64,000 bases of DNA from Pegoplata infirma. Taxonomy: Eukaryota > Arthropoda > Insecta > Diptera > Anthomyiidae. The stretch covers positions 183,838,995 through 183,902,994 of the forward strand of contig OY992536.1 of NCBI GenBank assembly GCA_963921195.1. The letters run 5' to 3'. The position numbers and the translations under genes were made by a program. Below the pieces are notes generated by a model, which was not told the DNA's origin, did no database searches, and worked only from the letters and a program-made list of their open reading frames with translations. Below, piece after piece: positions 24,765 through 36,100 of this stretch (within the stretch, counting starts at the first letter, position 1; the number at the start of each line of letters is the position of its first letter).

Positions 24765-25194
24765 ATATATATATATATAAAGTACTTTTTTAGAAAAAAG
24801 TGCTTTTTTAGGAAAAAAATATTTTTTTTTTTGAAAAAGTACTTTTTTCCAAAAAATTACTTTTTTCTAACAAATTACTTTTTTCTAAAAAAGTACTTTT
24901 TTCTATAAAAAGGTATTTTTTCAGAAAAAGTACTTTTTCTAAAAAAATATATTTTTTTCCTAAAAAAGCACTTTTTTCTAAAAAAAGTACTTTAATACTA
25001 CTTTATTAGAAAAAAAGTACTTTTATTTAGAAAAAGTACATTTTTTTAGAAAAAAGTATTTTTTTTTAAAAAGTACATAGTAAAAAAGTACTTTTTTAAG
25101 AAAATGTGTTTTTTTTTTTAGAAAAAAAGTACTTTGTTTTAGAAAAAAAAGTAATGTTTTCCTAAAAAAAATACTTTTTTGTATCAAAATCGGG

Positions 25195-25318
25195 GTGGTT
25201 TGAGAGGTAGAATTTTGTATATCAGGGGAGTAGGGAGACAACTTTAGGGGAATCACAACGGGCCTTATGGCCTCCGAGTGAATTCGCCAAATTGGCGGAC
25301 GCCCATCCAACCTAACCT
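25195..25318 (+). mobile_element. Probable 3-prime end of a non-LTR retrotransposon
   Basis: A GC-richer island (GGGGAATCACAACGGGCC, GCCTCCGAGTGAATTCGCC) ends in CCATCCAACCTAACCTATC, abutting AGTACTTTTTT words. The CAACCTAACCTA terminus resembles the 3-prime end of the LINE at 27946-30490 (CAACCTAACCTAACC). It is a 5-prime-truncated copy only about 120 bp long. Confidence 0.5.
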
Positions 25319-25734
25319 ATCAAAAGTACTTTTTTTCCAAAAAGTACTTTTTTTAAAAAGTACTTTTATAAAAAATTACTATATTTACCATTTTTTTTTA
25401 AGTATTTTAAGTATTTTTTTGTCTGGAAATTTTAAGTATTTTTTTGTCTGGAAAATTAAGTTTTTACTTAAAGGGTCCGATTAAAGTGTCCGATTTGACA
25501 TGGAGTTTTTGAAAAAATAAAGCAAATTACTCATTTCAAATGACGATTCCGCTTATTGACAACCAGAGCTTATTTGATTTGAAATGATTTTTATAAATAC
25601 CCAAATAAATTCCCAAAAAAGGTATTTACCTTTTATTTACCCGGTATTTACCCATACATCGGGTAAATACCGGGTAAAATCCCATCACTAGGTATTTAAT
25701 ATTACCGGCACCGGACAAGAATGCTAGTATCGAT

Positions 25735-25840
25735 TGAAATATTCCATAAGGCCGAATTTAGCTTTTTTACTTGTTAATTTTTTGCATTTTGTAATGTACA
25801 AAAGATTCGGCACAGCCGAAATTCAATCTCTCATTGTTAT
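25735..25840 (+). mobile_element. Tandem Helitron-like 3-prime termini
   Basis: GGCCGAATTTAGCTTTTTTACTTG is followed by ACAAAAGA and the hairpin TTCGGC-ACA-GCCGAA (25806-25820). These are two partial 3-prime ends of the same repeat group side by side. Confidence 0.6.
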
Positions 25841-26347
25841 AAATTTGTTTGGAAATTTTATTATTAATAATTTCAATACTAGGTGACATGATTTATTAAA
25901 GCTCCTAACTTTTTTGCAATATTACATAGTTTGTAAAAAAAATTCTTATATTTTTAAAATTTTGTATTAAAAAAATAATTTTTAGTTTTTTTATAAAAAA
26001 AATTGTTTTATTTATTTAAAAAAATTTAAATTTTTTTAAAAATTATTTGTTAATGTTATTTGTATATTTTTCTATATATTTTCAAAACAAATCCAAAATA
26101 ATTTGTTGCAATTTGGTGTTTTGTTTTTATAAATGTATGTGTGTGTGTACCTACATGTTGTAAAACCAACCAATCAATCTCCCCTTATCTAAAACCCACA
26201 AACAAAACCAAAAAATCCTTAAAAAAAAAATCCTAATTTTTTTTTATGTTTTAACCAATTAATTTCTTTGTGCAAAAATCAAAATATAAAAACAATATGC
26301 ACTATTGCTACTACTACCACTACTACAAATATTTTCAAATATGGCAG

Positions 26348-26365
26348 AACTTCCGTTTCATATTG
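26348..26365 (+). CDS. Candidate 18-nt microexon (or end of an alternative first exon) of RalGAP-alpha
   Basis: Between two confirmed exons, a TATGGCAG acceptor-like site precedes 18 nt and a strong GTAAGT donor follows. Taken as a cassette it is phase 1 to phase 1 and inserts six residues, ELPFHI, between LKQK and VHKAH without disturbing the frame. Upstream are UGC triplets (ATGCACTATTGC) and a pyrimidine-poor CTACTACC stretch. Alternatively the ATG at 26341 starts a short first exon, MAELPFHI, spliced to 27642 in the same frame. About 700 bp around it (25850-26570) is largely free of recognisable repeats. No transcript evidence is available. A one-in-three chance phase match is the main caution. 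Confidence 0.4.
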
Positions 26366-26589
26366 GTAAGTTTAAGTTTAAAAAAAAACAAAAAAAAAAA
26401 ATATTGTTGATTATCGACACACAACAAATCCAAAAAATCAAATATTATGCCATCATCGTTTTTCGCTTAATGTTTATGTTCCATTCAGCAAAAAAATAAA
26501 TAATAAAGTTCATTGAATGTTTAAATTTCGTTTAAATCCACACTGTTTATGGAATATCAAAAAAATTAGTCTACATCTAATGTCACATT

Positions 26590-27265
26590 TACATAAATCT
26601 CGTTTGAACTAGATTTCAGCTTATACCCAATTCACACCTGATGTGAAATCTCGTTCGAATGAGATTTCGATCATATGGTTGTGTATAAAATGATACAGAC
26701 CATATGATCGAAATCTCGTTCGAACGAGATTTCACCTCAGGTGTGAATAGGCCTTTAGATGTGAATTTTCAAATAGGTGAAATCTCTTTTAAACAAGATT
26801 TCAATCATATGTTTGAAATCTTTTTCAAGGAGATTTCATTTTATATCCAGTTCACATCATAAACCTCATTCAAATCTAGGCTGAAATCTCGTTCAAAGTA
26901 GATTTCGATTCTATCCTCGAAATCTTGTTTGATCGAAATTTTACAATTAATGTGAAGGTCATTATTTGAAATCTCATTTAAACAAGATTTTACCCTATAC
27001 AAAATTCACATCTGCGATGAAATCTCGAAATCCAAAATGATACAAAACCATATGATCAAAATCTTGTTCGATCGAGATTTCACTTCAGGTGTGAGTAAGC
27101 CTTTAGATGTAAATGGGGCATATTCTTAAATCGCGTTCAATCAAAATTTTGATCATATCATATCATTGAAATCTTTTTCAAGCGAGATTTTCGTTTATAC
27201 CCAATTCAAACCTGAGGTGAAATCTCGTTCGAATGAGATTTCACCTCAGTGTAATTAGGCCTTTA
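26590..27265. repeat. Cluster of ATCTCGTTCGAACGAGAT palindromic words
   Basis: About ten diverged copies of a self-complementary word (GAAATCTCGTTCGAACGAGA and halves) occur in roughly 680 bp, interspersed with TTCACACCTGATGTGAA and AGGCCTTTAGATGTGAAT. The copies differ by substitutions, so this is an old or gene-converted array. Clear transposon ends were not found. Confidence 0.75.
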
Positions 27266-27641
27266 GTCTAAAATATGGCATTATTTAAATCCAAATTCGT
27301 TAAAGATTTCATAAACAGTTTGAATGTCCAAACACCCAAAATTTGCATGCTTCGTTTATTTTGCGACACACAAATTGTTTTTTTTTTCTTTCAGCTGTTT
27401 TTGTTTTAGTTTTGTTCCAAATTATTTCTATGTTTTCTATTGTAATCATTAGAAATCCTTTCATATCCTTTTTACATTACATTCATATATCATTTTGTTT
27501 AAGTTTATTTAAAAATGTTTGTAGTTTTGTTTCGCTTAAGTTATTTAGTTCATGTTCATTATTTCAAAACAATCTCTCAAACATTTCGATAATAATTGTT
27601 GTAACAATTTTCTAATTATGTTTTTGTTCTTATTTGTTTAG

Positions 27642-27813
27642 TTCATAAAGCCCATCGTGAAGAATTGGACGGTTCGCTATGGCTTTTGGAGAAGATATTA
27701 TGCTTACTGCCAGAGTTGCTGGCTCGACGCTGGCAGTGTCATTCACTCAGTCGCATTATGGGCAAATTATTGCATTTGGGAAATTCACCAAAATTAAGAA
27801 AAGAAGGAGTACG
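27642..27813 (+). CDS. RalGAPalpha (CG5521 orthologue): RalGAP-alpha, third exon in reading order of the window (N-terminal helical region)
   Basis: A 172-nt exon with a TTTGTTTAG acceptor and a GTAAGT donor. Two bases complete the split codon, 56 codons follow, and two bases (CG) remain to be completed by T of the next exon. It encodes HKAHREELDGSLWLLEKI, LLPELLARRWQCHSL and LLHLGNSPKLRKEGVR. This is collinear with the human RALGAPA1 segment containing [20 protein letters not shown] and RREGVR. The region is helical and lies N-terminal to the long scaffold. Position and phase link it unambiguously to the exon at 33113. Confidence 0.93.
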
Positions 27814-27839
27814 GTAAGTTGAGTATAAAAATGTATTTT

Positions 27840-27945
27840 AAATTAAAAAAAAATGTCTCTGACTCTGAAATATTTTTCCTATAGAAAAATTTTCAGTTGC
27901 TTAAACTATTTTCCATTAAAAAAATTTTCAGATTCTGAGACATAG
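27840..27945. repeat. TCTGAGACATTTTTCTATAG word array, left part
   Basis: Iterated words of the type TCAGATTCTGAGACA and TTTTTCTATAGAAAAA. The array is cut by the LINE at 27946 and resumes at about 31255-31550, after the LINE, SINE and a MITE. The same word type recurs at 42660-43080, 43720-43980, 44225-44440, 50880-51260 and 58260-59220. Confidence 0.65.
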
Positions 27946-30490
27946 GTTAGGTTAGGTTGTAAAAGGCTGATGACGTTTTACGTCAACACACGTAGACTCT
28001 TAGGTCCATTGTGATACTACGGGACCGTAATAGGTTTCCCTACTAGTCCCTGTCGTTAAACCAGTTTGAGCTTCTCCTTTGATATTGATTTTTGACATAC
28101 GACAAGTCAGAAAGATCGTGCAGCTCCCTATATCCCAGTGAAGCAAGTCTCTGACCAGAAAGTGCCAGGCAATGGCAAATAAGTCATTCGACGGAACATT
28201 TAACCGCTCTGCGTGCTTCCCTATAAGACAGTGTCCGGTAATTATAGAAACCACCGTCAAAATCTCTTTTCTTGGAAGCGATATCAGCTCACTTGTGTGC
28301 CCCTGATTAAGAGAAGGCCAAATCCGTCGTGTTGTCTCACACGTCCATCCATTTGCCCATCTTTGATTAGTCTCCGTCGCAGAACAAAGCCGTAGGTTTT
28401 GCTTGCAAGTTTCTAGAGGCATACCAACACATTCCAATTCTGTTGGAACCTGTAAGGTAGTTCCTAGTCTTGCAAGCTCATCGGCTTTGCAATTCCCTGG
28501 AATGTCTCTGTGCCCTGGGACCCATATGAGTCGTATGTTAAACTGCTTGGCCATCTCATTTAAAGACGTGCGGCAGTTAAGGGCAGATCTTTTTTTTTAG
28601 AAACATTGAATCCAGGGACTTGACCGTGGCTTGACTGTCAGTATAGATGTTGACTGCGGTTGTAGACAAGACATTGCAGCTCAACCAGTCAGCCACTTCC
28701 TTTATTGCCAGCATCTCTGCCTGGTAAACACTGCAATGATCTGGCAATCTACGAGCCAGGCTCAACCTAAGCTCTTCCGAATAGACTCCAAAGCCCACTT
28801 GTTCGTGCAGCCTCGATCCATCTGTGTAAAAATTTATGGTAGCTCCACTACCCGGAGTATCCCCCATCCAAGACTCCCTGGATGGTATCATAGTGGTAAA
28901 GTGGCGCTCAAAGAGGGAGCACAGTCCACATTTTGTGGTATTGTTATCTTTTTCAAGATCGCGCTATGGCCACAATCGCTGCTCCTCCATTGCAGCGTGC
29001 TATGAAATCGAATTGCCGACGCAGCCGCATACTGCCTACCCAATATGTCCAAGGGTATCAGGTGAAGGAAGATTTCTAATGCAGCCGTAGGTGTAGTACG
29101 AAGAGCACCAGTGATGCACATTGACGCCATTCTCTGTACCTTCGTGATAAAGACACAGTTCGCTTTTGTTTCTAAAGCAGGCCACCAGACAATGATTCCA
29201 TACAGCAAAATTGGACGCACCACTGCTGTATAGATCCAATGAACGACTTGAGGGCTAAAACCCCATCGTTTTCCAATGGCCCTTTTACAGGAATACAAAG
29301 CAATCGTTGCTTTTCTCACCCGTTCCTCAATATTACGCCTGAAATTCAGCTTCCTATCTAGAAATACTCCAAGATACTTGGCTCCATCTGAGAAGGTGAT
29401 TTCAGTACCGTCCAGAGAAATAGGATCAAAAGCAGGAATCTTATTTTTCCTTGTAAACAAAACAAGCTCTGTTTTACTAGGATTAACTCCTAGACCACAG
29501 TCTCTTGCCCATTTAGACAGATCTTTCAGAGAACCCTGAAGAATGTCCCTCAATGTTGGCAGATGCTTCCCCTTTACCGCTATCGCGACATCGTCAGCAT
29601 ATGCGACAACATGACAACCACGTGCTTCTAGAGATAGTAGCATTGAATTCAGTGCCAGGTTCCAAAGAAGCGGCGAAAGAACACCTCCTTGTGGTGTGCC
29701 CCTATTGACAAATCGAGATATGACGGACGCTCCCAATTCAGACGTTATACGTCTTTTGGCAAGTAGGTTTTCCACCATTAAAACGATCCCACGCTTTACT
29801 CCCAGACCAGACAATGCCAAAATTATCGAGTCTGGGATGACATTATTAAAAGCCCCCTCTATATCAAGAAAGGCCACCATATTGTACTCCTTTACCGAAA
29901 GCGATCTCGATGGTACCAACGAGCTCATAAAGAGCTGTTTCCGTTGATCTACCCTTGCTGTATGCATGTTGCTTTGTCGAAAGCAACCTCGGGTCAATCA
30001 CTCTACGCAAATATGAGTCTATCATTCGTTCCATTGTCTTTAACAAAAAAGAAGACAGACTAATTGGTCTGAAATCCTTCGGAGCTGTGTGGGAACTTTT
30101 CCCAGCCTTCGGGATGAAGACGACTCTGGTATCCCTCCATTTTAAAGGAATATATGACCAGTTGATGCATGCTGTGTATAGATTATACAGCAACGGGGCT
30201 ATATAGTCCGACACTTGCTGCATCTAAGCCGGGATTATGCCATCAGGTCCCGGGGATTTATAGGGCCTGAAGCTTTTTATCGCCCAGATTAATCTTGGCA
30301 TATTTATTATTTCCGAAGCAATTTCAGATGCTTGGTCGTCAGAACGTTCCAAAGCTTGAAACGGCGTCATGGAATTGCCCGGAAAATGCATGTTTAAAAG
30401 GAGATCCAGTGACTCTCCACTGGAGGAAGACCACAACCCATTAGGATCTTTCAGGTATCCCAGGGTGCAAGGGATACCATGTTTAGTTTC
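27946..30490 (-). mobile_element. Antisense 5-prime-truncated LINE with RT and RNase H (I/LOA/R1-like group)
   Basis: On the minus strand the element runs from 30490 (inside the pre-RT region) to 27946, where it ends ...CAACCTAACCTAACC. It contains RT, then RNase H, then a C-terminal tail ending YYGPVVSQWT and a stop at 28000. RNase H downstream of RT restricts it to I-, LOA- or R1-type lineages; LOA (Lian/bilbo) is my best guess from wording. It lies antisense in the third intron of RalGAP-alpha, inside a TCTGAGACA word array. Confidence 0.85.
28000..30482 (-). pseudogene. Decayed LINE polyprotein (RT-RNase H)
   Basis: The frame starts near 30482 (GIPCTLGYLKDPNGLWSSSS, then SFRPYKSPGPDGIIPA) and meets an in-frame TAG at about 30225. 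RT blocks follow: DFRPISLSSFLLKTMERMI, STKQHAYSKGRSTETALY, a frameshift near 29885, AFLDIEGAFNNV (motif A Asp), GTPQGGVLSPLLWNLALN (motif B), AYADDVAIA (motif C, near 29600) and AKYLGVFLDRKLNF. A frameshift near 28910 leads to RNase H: FYTDGSRL, YQAEMLAI and IYTDSQATVKSL. Another shift near 28570 leads to WVPGHRDIPGNCKADELAR. The catalytic residues of both domains are present, but one stop and three shifts make it non-functional. Confidence 0.88.
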
Positions 30491-30569
30491 AAACTTAGAA
30501 TTTTTCTTATTATTTTTATTTTATTTTATTAAGAATTACCATATAATTACAAATCATATACTAATTTTA

Positions 30570-30699
30570 ACTAACCGAGAACTGGTAGCAGTGACCTTCG
30601 TCTCGTTGTAGCGAAACAGACCAAGGCCTCTGGTGGGAATCGAACCCACAACCCCCAGACTCATAGGCTAGCACGCTACCAACTAGCCTACTGGGGCGC
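30570..30699 (-). mobile_element. tRNA-derived SINE
   Basis: On the minus strand, from 30699: CCCCAGTAGGCTAGTTGGTA and GCGTGCTAGCC (A-box-like D arm), then GTGGG-TTCGATT-CCCAC (a perfect T arm and B box), then a non-tRNA body TTTCGCTACAACGAGACGAA and ACCAGTTCTCGGTTAG. An A-rich stretch with AATAAAATAAAATAAAA follows toward 30500. The acceptor stem does not pair well, so it is not a functional tRNA gene. A second copy with the same body is at 43452-43586. Confidence 0.85.
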
Positions 30700-30756
30700 C
30701 AATTTTTATTTTTTTTTTCTTACTAATAACACAGTACAACACTAAAAAAAATTACT

Positions 30757-31220
30757 GGGTTCCGACGATTGACTCTGGTAGAGGAGACAAAAAAAATATA
30801 CGTGTGTCGGCGTTTTAAAAGATCACATCGGATTTTTATTTTAGAGACAATTTAAGTTTCCCAGCTTTGGTTCTTGCAGCATATCGGTATATAAAACTAT
30901 GTTTTCTTTACATCTGAGGTGTAGGCTATGTACAATTTGTTAGAATAGAGCCAAAAAATCAGTTATGAGCGGGAGTTAGAAGATAAATATGTACCACAAA
31001 AATATTTGCCATAATATTTTCTACAAAGTTTTTGAACATACCCCACACCTTAGATGTAAAGAAACCATAGTTTTATATACCGATATGCTGGAAGAACAGG
31101 CCAAAGCTGGGTAACTTTAACGGCCTCTTAAATAAAATTCCGATGTGATCTTGCAAAACGCCGACATTGGTGTATCTTTTTTTGGTCTCCTCTACGAGAA
31201 TTAATGGTCGGAGCTCCGTT
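30757..31220. mobile_element. Palindromic MITE (GGTAGAGGAGAC / GTCTCCTCTAC ends)
   Basis: Inverted arms run from TTCCGACGATTGACTCTGG on the left to the matching but diverged CTACGAGAATTAATGGTCGG on the right, through TCCCAGCTTTGG and CCAAAGCTGGG, and CATATCGGTATATAAAACTA with its complement. The centre (TTGTTAGAATAGAGCC...) also occurs alone at 46047-46206 inside another element. There is no coding capacity. Confidence 0.75.
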
Positions 31221-31254
31221 GTTTTGGAAAAAGTTTGAAGTTGTTGTACAGTGT

Positions 31255-31550
31255 AATTTAGCAGATTCTGAGACAGTTTTTCTATAGAAAAGTTCTCCAA
31301 CTTTCTGAGAGTTTTTATGTAAGAAAAATGTCTTTGATTTTTTTCTCTATGAAAAATGCTTCAGATTCTAAAGTTTTTATCTATAGGAAAATGTATCTAA
31401 TCGGAGAATCTTTTTAAAGAAAAAATGTTTTAGTATCTAAAATTTTTCTTTAGATTTTCCTGTAGAATTTTCCTTAGATTCTGAACATTTTCCATCCAGA
31501 ACATTTTTTAGATTTTCTTATTCTTTGATTGATTCTAAAAAATCATCCGT
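31255..31550. repeat. TCTGAGACA word array, right part
   Basis: Continuation of the array at 27840-27945, with GATTCTGAGACAGTTTTTC, TATAGAAAAGTTCTC and derivatives. About 3.3 kb of later insertions separate the two parts. 31551-31754 is AT-rich without a clear feature. Confidence 0.6.
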
Positions 31551-31754
31551 CTGTCTCTGAAAACCACATGCAGGCCACACCAAAAGATTTTGACACCATT
31601 GACCTTATTTTTAAAAATTTGATATTTCGAATTTTAAGATTTAAATTTTTTTTCTTATTACAATTAAAGATCAAGTTAAAATCGTCAATAATTGGAAGAA
31701 AAAAATTAAAAAAGGCGAAAACTGAAAGAGTATTCTCGAATCGAGCTCTATACA

Positions 31755-32235
31755 TTATTGATCAGTGATAGATTCTGTCATTCTAGCAATGTCCGGGTGT
31801 CTGTCTGTCTGTCCGTCCGTCTGTGGAAGACACGATACAGTCAAAAATAAAAGAGCTATACGCCTGAAGTTTGTCACAATATGTATGTCTTATGGTCATA
31901 GCCTGGTTAAGTTCGTAAATGGGCAAAATCGAACCAGGGGGGAAAAGTTCCCCCTTGAAGAAATGAAGTAACCTTTTTAAAAACTCAATTTGTTTAAGAG
32001 GGTTTTTATACTTTTTTATATTTAAGGAAATAAAACATTTAGATGTCAGGAGTTCAAAGTCCTGCACTTGGACCAAGGGGACCAGAAAATGTTTTTTTTT
32101 GGACCGCCCCCTTTTGTTAAACTGTTGACCAAAATAAATAATGTTAAAATTGTAATCGTTAGCGCAAAAGTCATAATAATTGAATTTGTTAGCATTAATC
32201 GTGATGTCAAAAAAACGCCACTGTCAATTTATTTT
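31755..32235 (+). mobile_element. Helitron-like (mini-me-type) copy, internal part
   Basis: It contains AGCAATGTCCGGGTGTCTGT, (GTCY)n at about 31799-31822, AGTTCGTAAATGGGCAAAATC, CAGGGGGGAAAAGTTCCCCC and AGTTCAAAGTCCTGCACTTGG. It matches 16870-17060 and 18830-19090 in order. It is non-coding. Confidence 0.65.
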
Positions 32236-33060
32236 TTATACCCTCCACTTAGTAATAGAGGGTATATATGTATAAGTTTGTCATTCCGTTTGTAACTCAT
32301 CGAAATATCGATCTGGGACCCCATAAAGTATATATATTCATGATGCCCGATCGATTTAAAGACATTCTAGCGATGTCCGTCTGTCCGTCTGTCTGTGGAA
32401 AATGCTGTCGCGGACAAAATATTGCACAGAGATGACTGAAACTTAACATATTTATTGGAAGTTCTCCCGAAAAGTTTGGTATTGCATTTGAGCGATATCG
32501 GTTCAGCGGTTCAAAAGTTATGAACGAAAATGTAAGCACACCTCAAAAATTTCAGTACATTCAACATAACCTAAAAATACAAAATGCTTTAATTCGGCTT
32601 CTGGTTGACATATGTGAACATAATTGAACACCAAATGGTATTTAAACAGGTACGAACATATTTTTTGACAAAAAAAATAAAAAAATCGCGGATTTTTTTT
32701 TTTATCAAAATTTTTTTCCCGGAAATTTTTTTTCAAAAGTAATTTCCTTTTAAATAAAGTTTTTTGCGATAATCTTTTTGAAATTGTGGAGGGTATCACT
32801 ACATTCGGCAAGGCCGAATTTAACTTTTTTGCTTGTTACATTTTGGAGGGGAAAAAGATTCAGCACAGCCGAATCGTTTTAGAATTTACCACTGTTTGTT
32901 TACTTTTGTTGAACATATGAAACTAGTGCCCCCCATTTTCCGGTTCTCGGTATTAAAAATAAAATTGGAACAGGGGGGAAAATGTTCCCTTTAAAAACTA
33001 AGCTAACCTCTGATAAATAACATTTTTCAGGTTTTGTTTTACGTTTGTTAAACAAATGAA
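32236..33060 (+). mobile_element. Helitron-like copies with TTCGGC-AAG-GCCGAA and TTCAGC-ACA-GCCGAA ends
   Basis: One copy starts TATACCCTCCACTTAGTAATAG, with TTTGTCATTCCGTTTGTAAC and GTCCGTCTGTCCGTCTGTCT. It ends GTGGAGGGTATCACTACA, then the hairpin at 32804-32818 and ACTTTTTTGCTTG. A second partial copy follows at once, with hairpin TTCAGCACAGCCGAA near 32857. Exon 4 begins about 50 bp after the last recognisable repeat text. Confidence 0.75.
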
Positions 33061-33112
33061 ACATTTTTATTATAAATTATTGAAAAATATTTCCCTCTTT
33101 TTATTTTTCCAG

Positions 33113-36100
33113 TTACTTTCTTCTCTGGTACCAGGCCCTGGGTGAAAATGCACCCTCTTATGTACACAGCATGTTCGCTGACCTAATTCCCGGTCTTATA
33201 GTACCACAAAAAGGATTACAAGGTCCCGATGTAGAATTTAATACAGCAGATTTTCTCAATCATCCCAATATGAAAGTTGATGGCAGTACAACTTCAGTAT
33301 TTCACGATAGCTATTCACATCCAGTACAAAGTTCTGAACTAATAGCTCTCCTACCACCATCATCGAGTGAGAAATCACAACCACCCGATCCAAGGGATGG
33401 TCTTGAAATTTTACTAAATAGTATGGTACAAACAGCCGCTTGTCTCAAGTGGCGTGACAATCATGCACAAAAAGATCAACGGGCATTTGCATTTTTACTA
33501 CAACGTTTTAAAGAAGTTTTCCTACCAGTATTCTGTCCGAATTTTGATTTTACCATGTCGGTGTATGAGCCACGCTTAGAACTGCCAACAATGAGATCAA
33601 TTAATAAAAAAGAAGAAGTAATGGCTTCCTGTGTGGTTGTATTAATAAATTGGCTATCACGTTTTACACACGAACGTCTGCTACAACATCGTTTAGATAA
33701 TGTTCATATAGCAGATGCGGCCGATCATATGCGTTTACATGTCTATCAACAGGGTTTGATAGTACGTGATGTTTTATATTCCACCAGAGAAAATGTTAAT
33801 TTTATACATGAAGTTTATCGTCAGGCATTTTTACTGAATTTTACTACTAAAGCACAAATAGATGCTATAAGATGTTCTATAGCAGTCTATCGAGATTGGA
33901 TGACTGGTAATACACCACCACCATTTTTATTGGAACCAGAGGAGAATACCGGAACTGCCTTGCAACAGCAACAACAAAATAATCGAGATTTAAATGCCGG
34001 CGGTACACCTAAAGCTAATTTACGTCACAGAAATCCTTCTTATGTAGGAGCCATGTCTAAGGAAAATATGGGTGTTAGGGCGGGTCTACAAAATATTTTA
34101 CAAATTTTTGTTACCAATGCTGCTAATGTATTTTTGGTTAATACCAGTAATTTAAATATTTACTTTCCAACAAAATCTCGAGAATATCGTTCTACCCCAT
34201 TGCATGAACAAACAGAAGTTTGTAAAAAAGTTTTAAATGTTTATCGTACTATGGTTATGAATACTCCAATGGAACCTAAAACCTGGGAGCAACTGCTATT
34301 GGTATTATTGCAAGTTACCTCAGTGGTTTTACATCAACATCCACCACAAGCTTCAAAAAGTTCCAGTTTAGGTGGTATTTTGGGACAGGCAATATTTCAA
34401 ACTCTTATTGTAACTTGGATAAGAGCTCATACTAATGTTCCAGTTAATGTGCAATTATGGGAAAAGTTTTTAACAGTCTTGACTTCATTAACATATCGTG
34501 ATGAATTAATTATAGAATGGGATAAAACAATACAAACCCTAACCCGAGTCTTTTCTAGATATGTTTATTCATTAAATTTACAAGATTTACCCTTAGATCG
34601 TTTGGCAGAATCAAAGGGAAAACGTAGACGTACAGTATTTGGTTCTTCAGTTTCAAATGGTTCGGTTAGCAACAACCGTGGAGATATAAAAGATTTAAAT
34701 CAACAAGAGAAATCTTCAAATTATAGTCGTTCCGAAGATAATTCTCAATCGACTATAAGTAGACATCATCATAGTGCATCACAACATCAAGGTCAAAAAA
34801 TATCATCAATAACACATTCGGGTTCTGCAAGATATCCGGTAACACCGATTTTAACACGTAGTTATAGTGAGGGTAGCTTACATACCATAACTCGAACACC
34901 CAGATTTCGTTTAAAGCATCGACATCATAAACATCAGCAGCAGCAGGAACACAATCCTCCTACTAATTTACCTTCAAGTGTGGAAAATTCTTTAAATACT
35001 ATTATACATCAGAACTCGAATTCACCAGAGTTATTGGAAAATGTTCCCTTAACCTGTCAGTTAACACAAAGTAATGATATGCGACGTGCTATGTCTTTGG
35101 ATTCCTTATCGACTCTGAAGCGTTCCCGGAAATCAAAACGGTTTAGAAGAACTACTCAAAATCAAGATGATATTGATTATTTAGATGGTCATGCTGCCGC
35201 CGATGATGATAGTAATGATGATGATTCTCGTTCACCCTCTCCAACTGCTAGCAGTGGTATTGAAGGTGGTTCTATAAAAGATGCTCAAATACAAATTGAT
35301 GTTTTGGCCGTTGACAGTGGTGGTAGTTTGGGAGAAAGTGAGGGTAATTCTGGTAACTATCCTACCGAAAGAAGATCTATTATATTAGGTGGCACTGCTA
35401 CCGGTTGGTTACCCGATTCTACCGCCATAATGTGGAAACGTATGCTGGGTGCCTTGGGAGATGTTAATCGTATACCCAAATCTGAATTACATGCTCAAGT
35501 TTTTAAGCATCTACTTGATATGACTTCGAATTTGATAAAAATCAAACAAAATCAAGGTATTTCAACAGACAATCAACAGACTCCAGATCCTCCGAAATTG
35601 GTGCCTCCTATTGGTATAGTGGCGCCTTGGTGTTATGGTGCCTTGCAATTGGATAAATCTTTTAAACGTGGTAAAATGTGGGCTGTCCAAATAATATGTA
35701 CTCTAACGGTTAATGGTGCTGTTACAGGAATGCAACATCTTCCTTTATTCTATTTTGCCTTACATCGTTTATTGACGGGAGAAGATCGTGAATTGATTTA
35801 TGCGGCTTTAAAGTATTTAGAGGGTCCAAGATTTTTAAGTTTACTCTTGCCTGGTCATACTTTGCTGTTGCTGGATATAGTACATGCTTCTGCTATATTA
35901 TTGACTTCCCTGGAAGCTAATCGTTTAACTCCTCGTGCTGAGGTAGCCGCATTATTGGGTACTTTATTATGTTATCCTTCAACATTATTACCACGTCCTT
36001 TGCTGCAGCCTACACCCCAACAATTTGAAATAATGGAATGTGCCGACTTACAAGATCATATTTTAAATATTGTCTTACGTTGTGCCAGAAGAGAACCATC

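Larger units (their letters stand above)
20248..25690. mobile_element. hAT-like element with GGGTAAATACCC and AGTACTTTTTT words, swollen by later insertions
   Basis: The left end is TAGAGATGGGCAAAGGGTAA. The right end read inward is TAGTGATGGGATTTTACCC. GGTATTT(G/A) flanks it at 20240-20247 and 25691-25698 (7 of 8 identical). Just inside both ends are iterated GGGTAAATACCC words, then long arrays of AAAAAAGTACTTTTTT words (20390-21150, 24780-25190, 25320-25460). The middle is occupied by an RTE-like LINE fragment, a 2.8-kb element with a further hAT-like element inside it, and a LINE 3-prime end. Without the insertions the element would be about 1.7 kb. Confidence 0.75.

Noticed and set aside
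33171..33173. ATG at the beginning of the long open frame as the start of a 1,738-residue protein
   Set aside because: The same frame is open upstream to a good acceptor at 33112 and continues in phase from exon 27642-27813 with conserved residues (YFLLWYQALGENAP), so this is an internal methionine.
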